A stretch of DNA of 40,361 nucleotides, from assembly GCA_051004815.1 (NCBI GenBank), contig JBPCJY010000048.1, forward strand, positions 1 through 40,361, in the 5' to 3' direction. The notes below the pieces were generated by a model. It did no database searches. It saw nothing but the letters and a program-made list of their open reading frames with translations, and was not told the DNA's origin. Of the stretch, positions 1-6,685 are shown piece after piece. This stretch comes from JBBQXY01 sp051004815 (lineage in GTDB: Bacteria; Chloroflexota; Ktedonobacteria; Ktedonobacterales; Ktedonobacteraceae). A program made the translations under genes and the position numbers. Positions within the stretch are counted from its first letter, which is position 1; each line of letters opens with the position of its first letter.

Positions 1-2
1 CG

Positions 3-143
3 TATCGCGCACGGCTCGAACGCGAACGGCGGCTCTCGCGTTCCATCCATGCCAGGAAACCGCTCCATCGGCAGGATATGAAAATAATCCCTGCCGAGCC
101 CATCGTTTTGAGCGAAAAAGTGAAGGCGGCGCAATTGAGTTAA
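3..143 (+). CDS. C-terminal fragment of an unidentified protein (gene cut by window edge)
   Basis: An open frame enters from the left edge and runs 46 codons to a TAA at 141-143. The visible tail is very basic at first (many Arg, then HARKPLHRQD) and ends in a short aliphatic and charged stretch (IIPAEPIVLSEKVKAAQLS). I do not recognise a family. The stop codon is the first three bases of a long perfect hairpin and the next gene is convergent, which is a normal layout for a real gene end. The main alternative is a chance open frame, because 46 codons is short. Confidence 0.4.
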   Translation, partial: YRARLERERRLSRSIHARKPLHRQDMKIIPAEPIVLSEKVKAAQLS

Positions 144-208
144 GAGCTTACGCGGAAACTGGCCTGCTTCCCACAAGGACAGCAGGCCAGTTTCCGCGTA
201 AGCTCTTA
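141..208. terminator. 28-bp perfect inverted repeat between convergent genes
   Basis: Arms 141-168 and 181-208 are exact reverse complements (28 of 28), separated by a 12-base loop (TCCCACAAGGAC). The stem includes the stop codon of the upstream plus-strand frame and ends two bases from the stop of the minus-strand transketolase gene. It could therefore act as a bidirectional terminator. There is no T-tract on either side, and the stem is longer than a typical intrinsic terminator, so a fold-back mobile-element remnant is also possible. Confidence 0.7.
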
Positions 209-210
209 TC

Positions 211-1110
211 CTACTCCGTGAAAAGGAACGCTTCGATACGACGACGGATGTCTTGTGGGGTGAAACCGAGTGCTTCATCGTGTTGTTGGGACGTACCATA
301 GTGAAACAGCACTTCACGAGGAATGCCGATAGACTCGATGGCGATAGGAGTGCGGCCCATCGCGCTACAGATATCCGCGGTCAGGACACCAGTATAGTAT
401 GGTTCGACCAGCACAAACTTATTGCTCTGGCACTCTGCCCGCAGCGTCTCGGCATCAAATGGAGCCACGGTCGTGCAGTAGAGGACGGTAGCATCGAGGT
501 CTTCAACAGCCGCTAAGGTATAAGACAGCGCGGGGCCTACGGCAATGACAGTGACCTGGCTGCCGCGCCTGACAACTTCTAGCTTGCCGAAGTGAACGAG
601 ATACTCCTCTGGGTTGCTGGAGGCACTGAGGCGGAAGTAGGTTGGTGAGCCGTTCGCGTAAGCTGCACGGAATAGACGATCAAACTCTCCGGCGGTTCCT
701 GGCACGACAATCTGCATGCCGGGTAGATTGTGCAAGATCGCGACATCGCCCATGCCGTGATGAGTCATGCCTTCGGTGCTGTAATCGTAGGATGCGCCGA
801 TGCTGATGAAGTTGCCACCCAGCCGTTGATAGCAGAAATCGTCCTTGATCTGCTCAAAAGGACGTTCGACCAGGAAGGGCGCGATACTATGCAAAACGGG
901 GATGAAGCCTTCCAGGGCCATACCTGCCGCCATACTGACGAGGGTTTGTTCCATGATGCCGACATTAATAACGCGCTCCGCGGAGCGTTTGTGTGTGAAG
1001 TAGCCTGTGCTGATATCGGCTAACACGAGAACGAGCCGCTCATCGCGTTCGAGCAAGTCATTCACTGTCTGCGCCATTTGCTCGCGCATGGATAGAGTGG
1101 TCATAGTCAT
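211..1110 (-). CDS. Transketolase, C-terminal subunit (split type)
   Basis: A 299-residue protein with the pyrimidine-binding and C-terminal domains of transketolase. It would pair with the neighbouring N-terminal subunit to transfer two-carbon units between sugar phosphates using thiamine diphosphate. The catalytic glutamate motif is visible near the N-terminus (VINVGIMEQTLVSMAAGMA), followed by the SYDYSTEGMTHHGMGDVAIL region typical of the family. Length is normal for split C-subunits (about 300-330). The start at 1110 has an AGGAG site about nine bases upstream in the 16-base gap after the N-subunit gene, so the two are co-transcribed. A DXPS-like or other two-carbon transferase role is possible because split transketolases are often annotated by similarity only. 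Confidence 0.9.
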   Translation of the reverse strand: MTMTTLSMREQMAQTVNDLLERDERLVLVLADISTGYFTHKRSAERVINVGIMEQTLVSMAAGMALEGFIPVLHSIAPFLVERPFEQIKDDFCYQRLGGNFISIGASYDYSTEGMTHHGMGDVAILHNLPGMQIVVPGTAGEFDRLFRAAYANGSPTYFRLSASSNPEEYLVHFGKLEVVRRGSQVTVIAVGPALSYTLAAVEDLDATVLYCTTVAPFDAETLRAECQSNKFVLVEPYYTGVLTADICSAMGRTPIAIESIGIPREVLFHYGTSQQHDEALGFTPQDIRRRIEAFLFTE

Positions 1111-1126
1111 TGTTGCTGTTCTCCTG

Positions 1127-1795
1127 TTAGTCTTCTATAGTGGCGATGACTGCCGTGGGACGCTCCGCATCAGTACGCGCAAGGGCCGCGTAAATTTGGT
1201 CGTGATCGCGACCATTGACGGTGGTGGCGGACCAGCCAAAGGCGGTGAATTTGCTCGCCACGTCGCCGAGGTCGCGTGAGCTGGTATGGTTATTGATGAC
1301 GATACAGGTCAGGTGAGAGAGGTGCTGATTGCTGGCTAAGAGGGCCGCTTCCCAGACCGCGCCCTCATTGCATTCGCCATCACCGACAAGCACGATGACA
1401 CGACGTGGATTCTTCTTGATACGTAAGGCAATGGCCATACCGACCGCCATCGGGAAGCCATGTCCCAATGAACCGGACGATGCTTCCGCACCTGGTACCA
1501 GGTTACGGTCGGGATGAGCACCAAGGATGCTGTCCCAGGTCATAAAGGTTTTGAGCTGTGCTGGCGGAAAGAAGCCTTTATCCGCGAGTATAGCGTAGAA
1601 GCTGACGCAGCCATGCCCTTTACTTAGGACAAAGCGGTCGCGGTCTTCGCTTTTGGGGTTTTGAGGGTCGTAGCGCAAAATGCGATCATACAGTACCCAC
1701 AGTACGTCCATGGTAGACCTGGTACTGCGATCGTGCTTCTCATCACCAAGGGCCATAGTCATGAGTTGTTGAATGTGAGCAAGATCAGTATGCAT
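1127..1795 (-). CDS. Transketolase, N-terminal (diphosphate-binding) subunit, short
   Basis: This 222-residue subunit carries the thiamine diphosphate-binding domain. Visible motifs are KGHG near residue 60, the GSLGHG substrate and cofactor loop, and the GDGECNEGAVWEAA...NN metal/ThDP motif around residues 138-168. The start at 1795 has a strong AGGAG site nine bases upstream. Split N-subunits are usually about 270-280 residues; this one stops right after the PTAVIATIED strand and lacks the following GKG...ME...WH segment, which contributes an active-site histidine in the family. No frame holding the missing segment is visible before the next gene starts 16 bases later. It may be naturally short, or the enzyme may have altered activity. 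Confidence 0.88.
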   Translation of the reverse strand: MHTDLAHIQQLMTMALGDEKHDRSTRSTMDVLWVLYDRILRYDPQNPKSEDRDRFVLSKGHGCVSFYAILADKGFFPPAQLKTFMTWDSILGAHPDRNLVPGAEASSGSLGHGFPMAVGMAIALRIKKNPRRVIVLVGDGECNEGAVWEAALLASNQHLSHLTCIVINNHTSSRDLGDVASKFTAFGWSATTVNGRDHDQIYAALARTDAERPTAVIATIED

Positions 1796-1816
1796 TCTTT
1801 TCTCCTATGTTCTTGA

Positions 1817-1955
1817 CCACTCTTCATGTGACAAGCAGGGATGCAAGGGGTGCAACCCCTTGACTGCACCCTGCCTGGGGGGCAGGTAATGGGGCTGTGC
1901 CCCAGTTCTCCCACTCCCTCCTGCCGCCGGAGGCGGCCTATCACATGAAGGGTGG
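1817..1955. repeat. MITE-like element with 15-bp terminal inverted repeats
   Basis: The ends 1817-1831 (CCACTCTTCATGTGA) and 1941-1955 (TCACATGAAGGGTGG) are inverted repeats matching at 14 of 15 positions. Inside are several short perfect palindromes: arms 1844-1850/1856-1862 (CAAGGGG/CCCCTTG), 1890-1895/1899-1904 (TGGGGC/GCCCCA), and GCCGCC/GGCGGC near 1923-1935. The whole is 139 bp, non-coding and lies directly upstream of the transketolase operon. An 11-base piece of its end (ACTCTTCATGT) recurs in the hairpin at 7942-7999, suggesting a dispersed repeat family. Confidence 0.5.
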
Positions 1956-2158
1956 CAGACTACTACCGCAACACAAAAAGTGATTCGCCACAGGCGACGA
2001 GAGGTTCATCTAGAGTTACAGGTAGTAGTAATATGAATACAGATTACCTGCTTTCTGGTGTAGAGGCAACGGACTAAGGGCCAGAGATCAGCCTGTCCAT
2101 CAGAACAGGTTAGGATAAATGGGCAATATTTCATCATTATGAAACCTCTTGTCACGTT

Positions 2159-2194
2159 GTTGCGTGCTTTAGATGTGATCTATAAGCACGCAAC
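2159..2194 (+). promoter_or_regulatory. Leader stem-loop upstream of the repeat protein gene
   Basis: Outer arms GTTGCGTGCTT (2159-2169) and AAGCACGCAAC (2184-2194) are perfectly complementary. Inner arms TAGAT (2170-2174) and ATCTA (2178-2182) continue the stem to a three-base loop, leaving one bulged T at 2183. It ends 29 bases before the ATG at 2224, with a GGAAGGAG ribosome site in between. There is no T-tract, so it looks like a 5' leader structure or a protein-binding palindrome rather than a terminator. Confidence 0.5.
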
Positions 2195-2223
2195 ATAAAG
2201 TACGTTGGAAGGAGCAATAGACT

Positions 2224-2982
2224 ATGACAAAAAATACCGTTCAGTATAATGGTACGTCCGTACAAGATGTCAAAGGTAAAGCCAGGGATACGGCTCAAGC
2301 AGCTGCCTCTGCTGTGCAAGATAATGTGCAGACAGGTTTAGCGAAAACACAGGATTTGCTCGCGGTCGGACTCGATTTGGCACAGGACCTGCTGAATCGC
2401 AACGCGAAACAGAGCAGCAAAAATCTGAAGAAGGCTCAGAAGAACGCGGGACGCGTACAGGATTCAATCCAGGGTAATGTACAGTCCGGCCTATCAAAGA
2501 CGCAAGCTACCCTACAAACTAGCCTGGGTGTTGCGCAGGATATGCTGAATAAGAACATCAAGAGTGCTAACAAAAGTGCCAGCAAGAGCGCGAAGAAGGC
2601 CCAGAAGAGCTTGAATCAACTCCAAGACTCCCTTCAGAGTAATGTACAGTCGGGCCTGTCAAAGTCGCAAGACACGCTACAAAGCGGATTGGGCGCGGCA
2701 CAAGCGGTGCTCGGCAAGAGTACTAAAAAGGCGAGTAAGAACCTGAGCAAGGTCATGGACAATGTAAAGGATGCCCAGGACTCAATGCAAGATAGGGTCG
2801 AAAGCTACCAGCGCAAGCGGAAAACCGCGAAATTCTTGTTCCGCACCGGATTGGTGGCCGGACTGGTAATGGTGCTGCTGTTTACGCCAATGCCTGGCTC
2901 CGAGATGCGGCGTCAACTGGGCGATCTCTTTCAGCAACTGCGACAGCAGTCTCAGGGAATGCTCGACCGTTTCTCTGCTTAA
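2224..2982 (+). CDS. Triple-repeat amphipathic-helix protein with one membrane segment
   Basis: A 252-residue protein without recognisable catalytic motifs. It is rich in Gln, Lys, Ser, Asn and Ala and has no Cys or Trp. Three related segments begin with NVQ(T/S)GL(A/S)K(T/S)Q near residues 34, 85 and 140, each followed by a Lys/Ser/Asn-rich stretch (for example KKAQKS). The heptad-like spacing of Gln, Leu and Val suggests long amphipathic helices or coiled coil. A hydrophobic helix at about 206-222, flanked by RKRK, would anchor it in the membrane, with a short Gln-rich tail. The composition recalls LEA-like or YtxH-like stress proteins, but I cannot assign a family. GGAAGGAG lies about ten bases before the ATG. 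It is the only gene between the transketolase and NRAMP genes. Confidence 0.75.
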   Translation: MTKNTVQYNGTSVQDVKGKARDTAQAAASAVQDNVQTGLAKTQDLLAVGLDLAQDLLNRNAKQSSKNLKKAQKNAGRVQDSIQGNVQSGLSKTQATLQTSLGVAQDMLNKNIKSANKSASKSAKKAQKSLNQLQDSLQSNVQSGLSKSQDTLQSGLGAAQAVLGKSTKKASKNLSKVMDNVKDAQDSMQDRVESYQRKRKTAKFLFRTGLVAGLVMVLLFTPMPGSEMRRQLGDLFQQLRQQSQGMLDRFSA

Positions 2983-3049
2983 CATTTTTCTGTATTGACA
3001 GGAGGTTGATTGCTAATTTTCATGTCAATAGCTAAGAATATGGTGTTTG

Positions 3050-3079
3050 GATATCCGCAAGGCATTCTTTGCGGATATC
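3050..3079 (+). promoter_or_regulatory. 11-bp stem-loop in the leader of the NRAMP-family gene
   Basis: GATATCCGCAA (3050-3060) pairs perfectly with TTGCGGATATC (3069-3079) around an eight-base loop. It lies between the repeat-protein gene and the transporter start at 3112. No T-tract follows, so it may be an operator or leader structure controlling the transporter, or a weak terminator for the upstream gene. Confidence 0.45.
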
Positions 3080-3111
3080 TCTATAGCAGGGACTAGTGAA
3101 GGTCTATCTTT

Positions 3112-4851
3112 GTGACCGACAAACAATCGTCTGACCGGGACAATATTGAGCCTGGCATGACTGTGGAAGCAACCGAGGGCGACTTAGGTGAACAGGATGT
3201 CAGTAAGCCCAAGGTAACAGACGTTGTGCAGGATGCGCAAGGGAATGTTGAGAAAATAGTCGTGTCCAAGGGTGTGGTGTTCAAGAAAAAAATTGATATT
3301 CCCGCGGATCGCATCCAAAGTGTGCAAAATGAACAAACAAGTGAAGGCGAGGATGGAACAGCCATTATTGTCGCCGATGAAGCAGAAATGCGGGCGTTGG
3401 CAGCCGTCGGAGAAGAGGAACTGCCCCCCGAAAATGAACTTGATCGTGGATTCCTTGATACTGTTGAGCGAGAGATACCTACGGCTGAGGGCTTACGCGA
3501 ATATGAAACAGTAGGTTCGCTGAAACAAGTAAGACGTTCCCGCGCTCCGTCAAGGATGGAACATCCCAAACAACCAGGAGACGACCAGGAAGAGGTAGAA
3601 GGTCAAGTAACGCCCCCTGAAAAGAAAAATTTCTGGTTGCATGTGCTAGGCCCAGGTTTCCTGGGTGGGATGGCTGGCAATGATGCTTCGGCTGTCACCT
3701 CGTATTCTGTCGATGGCGCGACCAATGGTTACGGGCATCTCTGGTTGCTATTACTCGCGACACCGCTCTATCAGTCGGTACAATTTGCCTGTGCCAAGAT
3801 GGGGCGTATTACTCAACTCGGTTTTGCCGAGATATTACGTGAACACTATGGCCGTGGGGTTGCCATACCAGCCTCGCTGATCCTGATTGTCGCCAATGTG
3901 GCCCTGATGGCTGCCGACCTCGTCGCCATTGGTAGCGGTTTTGAACTGATCACAGGCATCACATGGTACTGGTTTGTGCTGCCGATTGCTATCATTTTGT
4001 GGTACTTGACCGTGTATCGCAACTTTGAGACCATCAAGAAAATCTTTATTGTGATGAGCCTGGCCTTTGTTACCTATATCATTACCGCACTTCTCTCAGG
4101 GGCGAATTGGCAATCCGTCTTGGTCAGCACGTTTGTGCCACATATTAATTTTGGCTTTGCCAGCATCAGTAGTGCGGTTGCGCTACTGGGAGCTACCATT
4201 TCACCCTATACGATGTTCTGGCAGGTGCAGGGCGAGAAAGAGGAGGTACGTGCTGGCACCACTAAGCAGAAGGTCAAAGGGGCAGAGGTAGATGTCGCTA
4301 TTGGTGTGATCAGCGGCAATCTGGTTTCTTTCTTTATTATCGTCTGTACCTCAGCCACACTGTTTGCTCATCATCAAAGCATTACCACCGCTGCTGACGC
4401 GGCCCGTTCGCTGGAGCCGCTGCTAGGGCCATTCGCGAAATACCTGTTTGCTATCGGCTTTATTGGGGCGGGCTTGGTCGCCATACCCGTCTTGCTGGCT
4501 AGCACATCGTATGCGGTATCCGGTATTTTTGGCTGGCCTGCCGGTCTCTCGAAAAAGCCCTGGCAAAGTGAAGGGTTCTACCTGATCCTGACGGCCTCTA
4601 TGCTGGTCAGTCTGATTATTGCGCTCCTGCGCTTCGACCCTATTCAGTTGATGTTCTGGGCCAATGTGTTAAATGGGGTGCTGGCACCAATGCTCGTAAT
4701 CTACCTCATTGTGGTGGGGAATAACCGCAAGATCATGCGCAATCAACCCATGAGCTGGCTTACCAACACGGGGATGGTGATTACCGCAATCTTGATGTTT
4801 GCTGCTGCCATTCTGCTCTTCTATGGCCTGGCCACAGGACAAAGTGGCTAG
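3112..4851 (+). CDS. NRAMP-family divalent metal transporter with N-terminal PRC-like domain
   Basis: A 579-residue inner-membrane protein. Residues 1-165 are soluble and acidic; about 13-75 (PGMTVEATEGDLG...VTDVVQDAQGNVEKIVV...IDIPADRIQSV) resemble a PRC-barrel or DUF2171-like beta domain. From 173 on there are about eleven transmembrane helices with the NRAMP fold. The ion-binding signatures differ from Mn/Fe NRAMPs: the TM1 DPGN motif reads AGNDAS (188-193), and the TM6 MPH motif reads SPYT (364-367), so the metal-coordinating methionine is missing, as in NRAMP-related magnesium transporters and Nrat1. The substrate is therefore open (Mg, Mn or other). I chose the GTG at 3112, with AAGG upstream. 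It ends 35 bases from a convergent gene. Confidence 0.85.
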   Translation: MTDKQSSDRDNIEPGMTVEATEGDLGEQDVSKPKVTDVVQDAQGNVEKIVVSKGVVFKKKIDIPADRIQSVQNEQTSEGEDGTAIIVADEAEMRALAAVGEEELPPENELDRGFLDTVEREIPTAEGLREYETVGSLKQVRRSRAPSRMEHPKQPGDDQEEVEGQVTPPEKKNFWLHVLGPGFLGGMAGNDASAVTSYSVDGATNGYGHLWLLLLATPLYQSVQFACAKMGRITQLGFAEILREHYGRGVAIPASLILIVANVALMAADLVAIGSGFELITGITWYWFVLPIAIILWYLTVYRNFETIKKIFIVMSLAFVTYIITALLSGANWQSVLVSTFVPHINFGFASISSAVALLGATISPYTMFWQVQGEKEEVRAGTTKQKVKGAEVDVAIGVISGNLVSFFIIVCTSATLFAHHQSITTAADAARSLEPLLGPFAKYLFAIGFIGAGLVAIPVLLASTSYAVSGIFGWPAGLSKKPWQSEGFYLILTASMLVSLIIALLRFDPIQLMFWANVLNGVLAPMLVIYLIVVGNNRKIMRNQPMSWLTNTGMVITAILMFAAAILLFYGLATGQSG

Positions 4852-4886
4852 GCTGGTTAGTTTTTTGCCTCGACGAAGATTAATGC

Positions 4887-5561
4887 TCAGCCCATGCGTT
4901 TGACGTGGGCAATGTCATTCATGATGAATAACACGCGCTGCTTACCGCGGACGCGCACGACGGTAATGGACGTATTGGCAGCAGGAAAGAAGAAATCTTT
5001 TTCCAGACCCAATACTTCAGCGGCATAGGCGTTGATGACGCCGCCATGAGCAAAGGCAATGATGCGTTCGCCGATATGGTTGTGCGCAATCTCATCCAGC
5101 GCGTGGACAACGCGCTGGCGAAATGCCTTGGAGGGTTCGCTATTTTCGATGCTATCCCAGTTACCGCTTTCACCCGCGACGCGTATAATATCGTCCTGGC
5201 GTTCCTGCAATGCTTTGGCCAAGGCGGGGATATCTTGCTTGTCGTCGGGTAGAGGACGAATATCCCCCAGCCGAATTTCGCGGATATCATCAACGATGGT
5301 AGGTGTCATTCCCCAGCGTTCGGCCAGGGGAGCCGCGGTCTCCCGGCAACGCCGCAACGGGCTACTATACATGGCATCAAAGCGCAGGGGAGCGAGCCGT
5401 GCGGCCAGCGATTGAGCCTGTTCGCGCCCGATATTGCTCAACGGTAAATCGTCATAGACACCACTGGGAATGAGTTCATCGGGGCCTGGGAGCGCGTTAC
5501 CGTGTCGCACAATAAACAATTCAGCAGCATTCTTGCGCTGCAATAAAAATGGATCTGCCAT
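4887..5561 (-). CDS. Histidine phosphatase (phosphoglycerate mutase-like) family protein
   Basis: A 224-residue cytoplasmic phosphatase-fold protein. The catalytic RHG is at residues 19-21 (FIVRHGNALPG), followed by LSNIGREQAQSLAARL, the SSPLRRCRETA arginine/glutamate segment and the C-terminal FAHGGVINA histidine. This is the full catalytic set of the branch 1 superfamily, so it is probably active on a phosphorylated small molecule; the substrate cannot be read from sequence. The frame is open further upstream to 5666, but that would overlap the preceding kinase gene. The ATG at 5561 (MADPFLLQRK) lies 40 bases after it with AAGGGA upstream. It is last in an operon with an acyl-CoA dehydrogenase and an APH-type kinase, so it may remove phosphate from intermediates of that pathway. 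Confidence 0.85.
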   Translation of the reverse strand: MADPFLLQRKNAAELFIVRHGNALPGPDELIPSGVYDDLPLSNIGREQAQSLAARLAPLRFDAMYSSPLRRCRETAAPLAERWGMTPTIVDDIREIRLGDIRPLPDDKQDIPALAKALQERQDDIIRVAGESGNWDSIENSEPSKAFRQRVVHALDEIAHNHIGERIIAFAHGGVINAYAAEVLGLEKDFFFPAANTSITVVRVRGKQRVLFIMNDIAHVKRMG

Positions 5562-5601
5562 AAGTGTTGTTAGTTCCCTTTGGAAAATATAGGGGTGCAA
5601 A

Positions 5602-6642
5602 TTATTGCACCTTTGCATTGTGACAAACTCGTAGGGCCCGGCGAGCCAGCGCAGGGACACCTTCATCTAAGCGGGCAAAGAAGGGATCATCGGTGGTGCC
5701 GGAACGATGGCGCGAATAGCTGCCTTCCAACAGAATCGCCAGTTTCCAGATGGCTAAAGCCTCGTAGAAAGCCATATCACGCACAGTCCGACCGCTACGC
5801 TCGGCATAATAGTCGGTGATCTCTTTCCGTGTGAGAAAGCCTGGCTGCTCCATAGCACGCCACACATCGGAGGCGAAATCTGGTTCGGGATCGCCTGGTT
5901 CACGCCAGAAGGAGAGTAGATAGCCAACATCAGCCAGGGGATCACCAATGGTCGCCATCTCCCAATCAAAGATCGCTATCACGCACGGTTCATCGTTCGA
6001 CAGCATGACATTGTCCAGGCGGAAATCGCCATGGACAATCGTGGCGGGTCCTGATGCAGGCATATGTCCAGCGAGCCAGGCGGTTACGGCGTCCAAATCG
6101 GGCAGTGGACGTTGGCGAGACTTCTCAAGCTGACCGCCCCAACGGCGCAATTGACGTTCCAGATAACCCTCCGGTTTGCCGAAGTCTTCCAGGCCGATAG
6201 CACGCCAATCCGCGCCATGCAGCGCGACCAGCGCATCCATCAGGGCAATACTGATGGCCCGTCGTCCAGCGACATCATTGGCGTAGGGCGGTAACTTATC
6301 GCGTGCCACGATGCCATGCACACGTTCCATCAGATAGAAGGGTGCATCAATGACACTGGTATCTTCACAAGCCAGTACGACCTTTGGCGTTGGAACCGTC
6401 GTGGTATTGAGTGCTTTCAGCACGCGATACTCGCGCAGTACGTCATGGGCCGTAGGCAGTAATGGCCCACGCGGCGGTCGTCGTAAGACCCACTCCTGCG
6501 CTCCTCTCTGAATGTAAAATGTCTCATTGGAATGTCCGCCGCTGATGCGAGTGACCTCCAAGGGAGCATCTTCGCCTGGTATATGTTGCGCAAGATAGCG
6601 GCGCAGGTTCTCTTCATGAATCAAGGGAGGAAGTGTTGTCAT
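5602..6642 (-). CDS. APH-fold small-molecule kinase (ACAD11/LvaA-like)
   Basis: A 346-residue protein kinase-like phosphotransferase. The nucleotide loop SGGHSNETF (34-42), catalytic loop HGDFRLDN (204-211) and metal-binding DWEMATIGDPLADVG (226-240) are intact. This is the subfamily found fused to acyl-CoA dehydrogenase in ACAD10/ACAD11 and separate in the Pseudomonas levulinate (lva) pathway, where the kinase phosphorylates the 4-hydroxyl of hydroxyacyl-CoA. The gene lies 43 bases after the acyl-CoA dehydrogenase gene and before a histidine phosphatase. By context it is more likely a hydroxyacyl-CoA kinase than an aminoglycoside resistance enzyme. Activity on 4-hydroxyacyl-CoA is inference from family and neighbours. 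Confidence 0.85.
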   Translation of the reverse strand: MTTLPPLIHEENLRRYLAQHIPGEDAPLEVTRISGGHSNETFYIQRGAQEWVLRRPPRGPLLPTAHDVLREYRVLKALNTTTVPTPKVVLACEDTSVIDAPFYLMERVHGIVARDKLPPYANDVAGRRAISIALMDALVALHGADWRAIGLEDFGKPEGYLERQLRRWGGQLEKSRQRPLPDLDAVTAWLAGHMPASGPATIVHGDFRLDNVMLSNDEPCVIAIFDWEMATIGDPLADVGYLLSFWREPGDPEPDFASDVWRAMEQPGFLTRKEITDYYAERSGRTVRDMAFYEALAIWKLAILLEGSYSRHRSGTTDDPFFARLDEGVPALARRALRVCHNAKVQ

Positions 6643-6685
6643 GTATCATGACTTCCTTTCTCTGGTTGCTACATTCAATCCCAAT

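Larger units (their letters stand above)
1796..2223. other. 428-bp non-coding stretch between divergent genes
   Basis: No convincing coding frame is present. The left part holds a small inverted-repeat element (1817-1955) packed with short GC-rich palindromes. The right part (2159-2194) holds a 16-bp bulged stem just before the next gene. The remainder (about 1960-2150) is AT-richer and presumably carries the plus-strand promoter, but I cannot pick a convincing -35/-10 pair. Confidence 0.6.

Noticed and set aside
1844..1935. Short GC-rich palindromes considered as a CRISPR or riboswitch
   Set aside because: There are no regularly spaced direct repeats and no recognisable riboswitch core; they fit a small inverted-repeat element better.
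5562..5666. Upstream extension of the histidine phosphatase gene
   Set aside because: It would overlap the end of the kinase gene and adds residues not found before the RHG motif in the family; the ATG at 5561 fits the spacing.
5602..6642. Aminoglycoside resistance enzyme
   Set aside because: The fold is shared, but the operon with acyl-CoA dehydrogenase and the DWEMATIGDPLADVG signature point to the ACAD11/LvaA branch.
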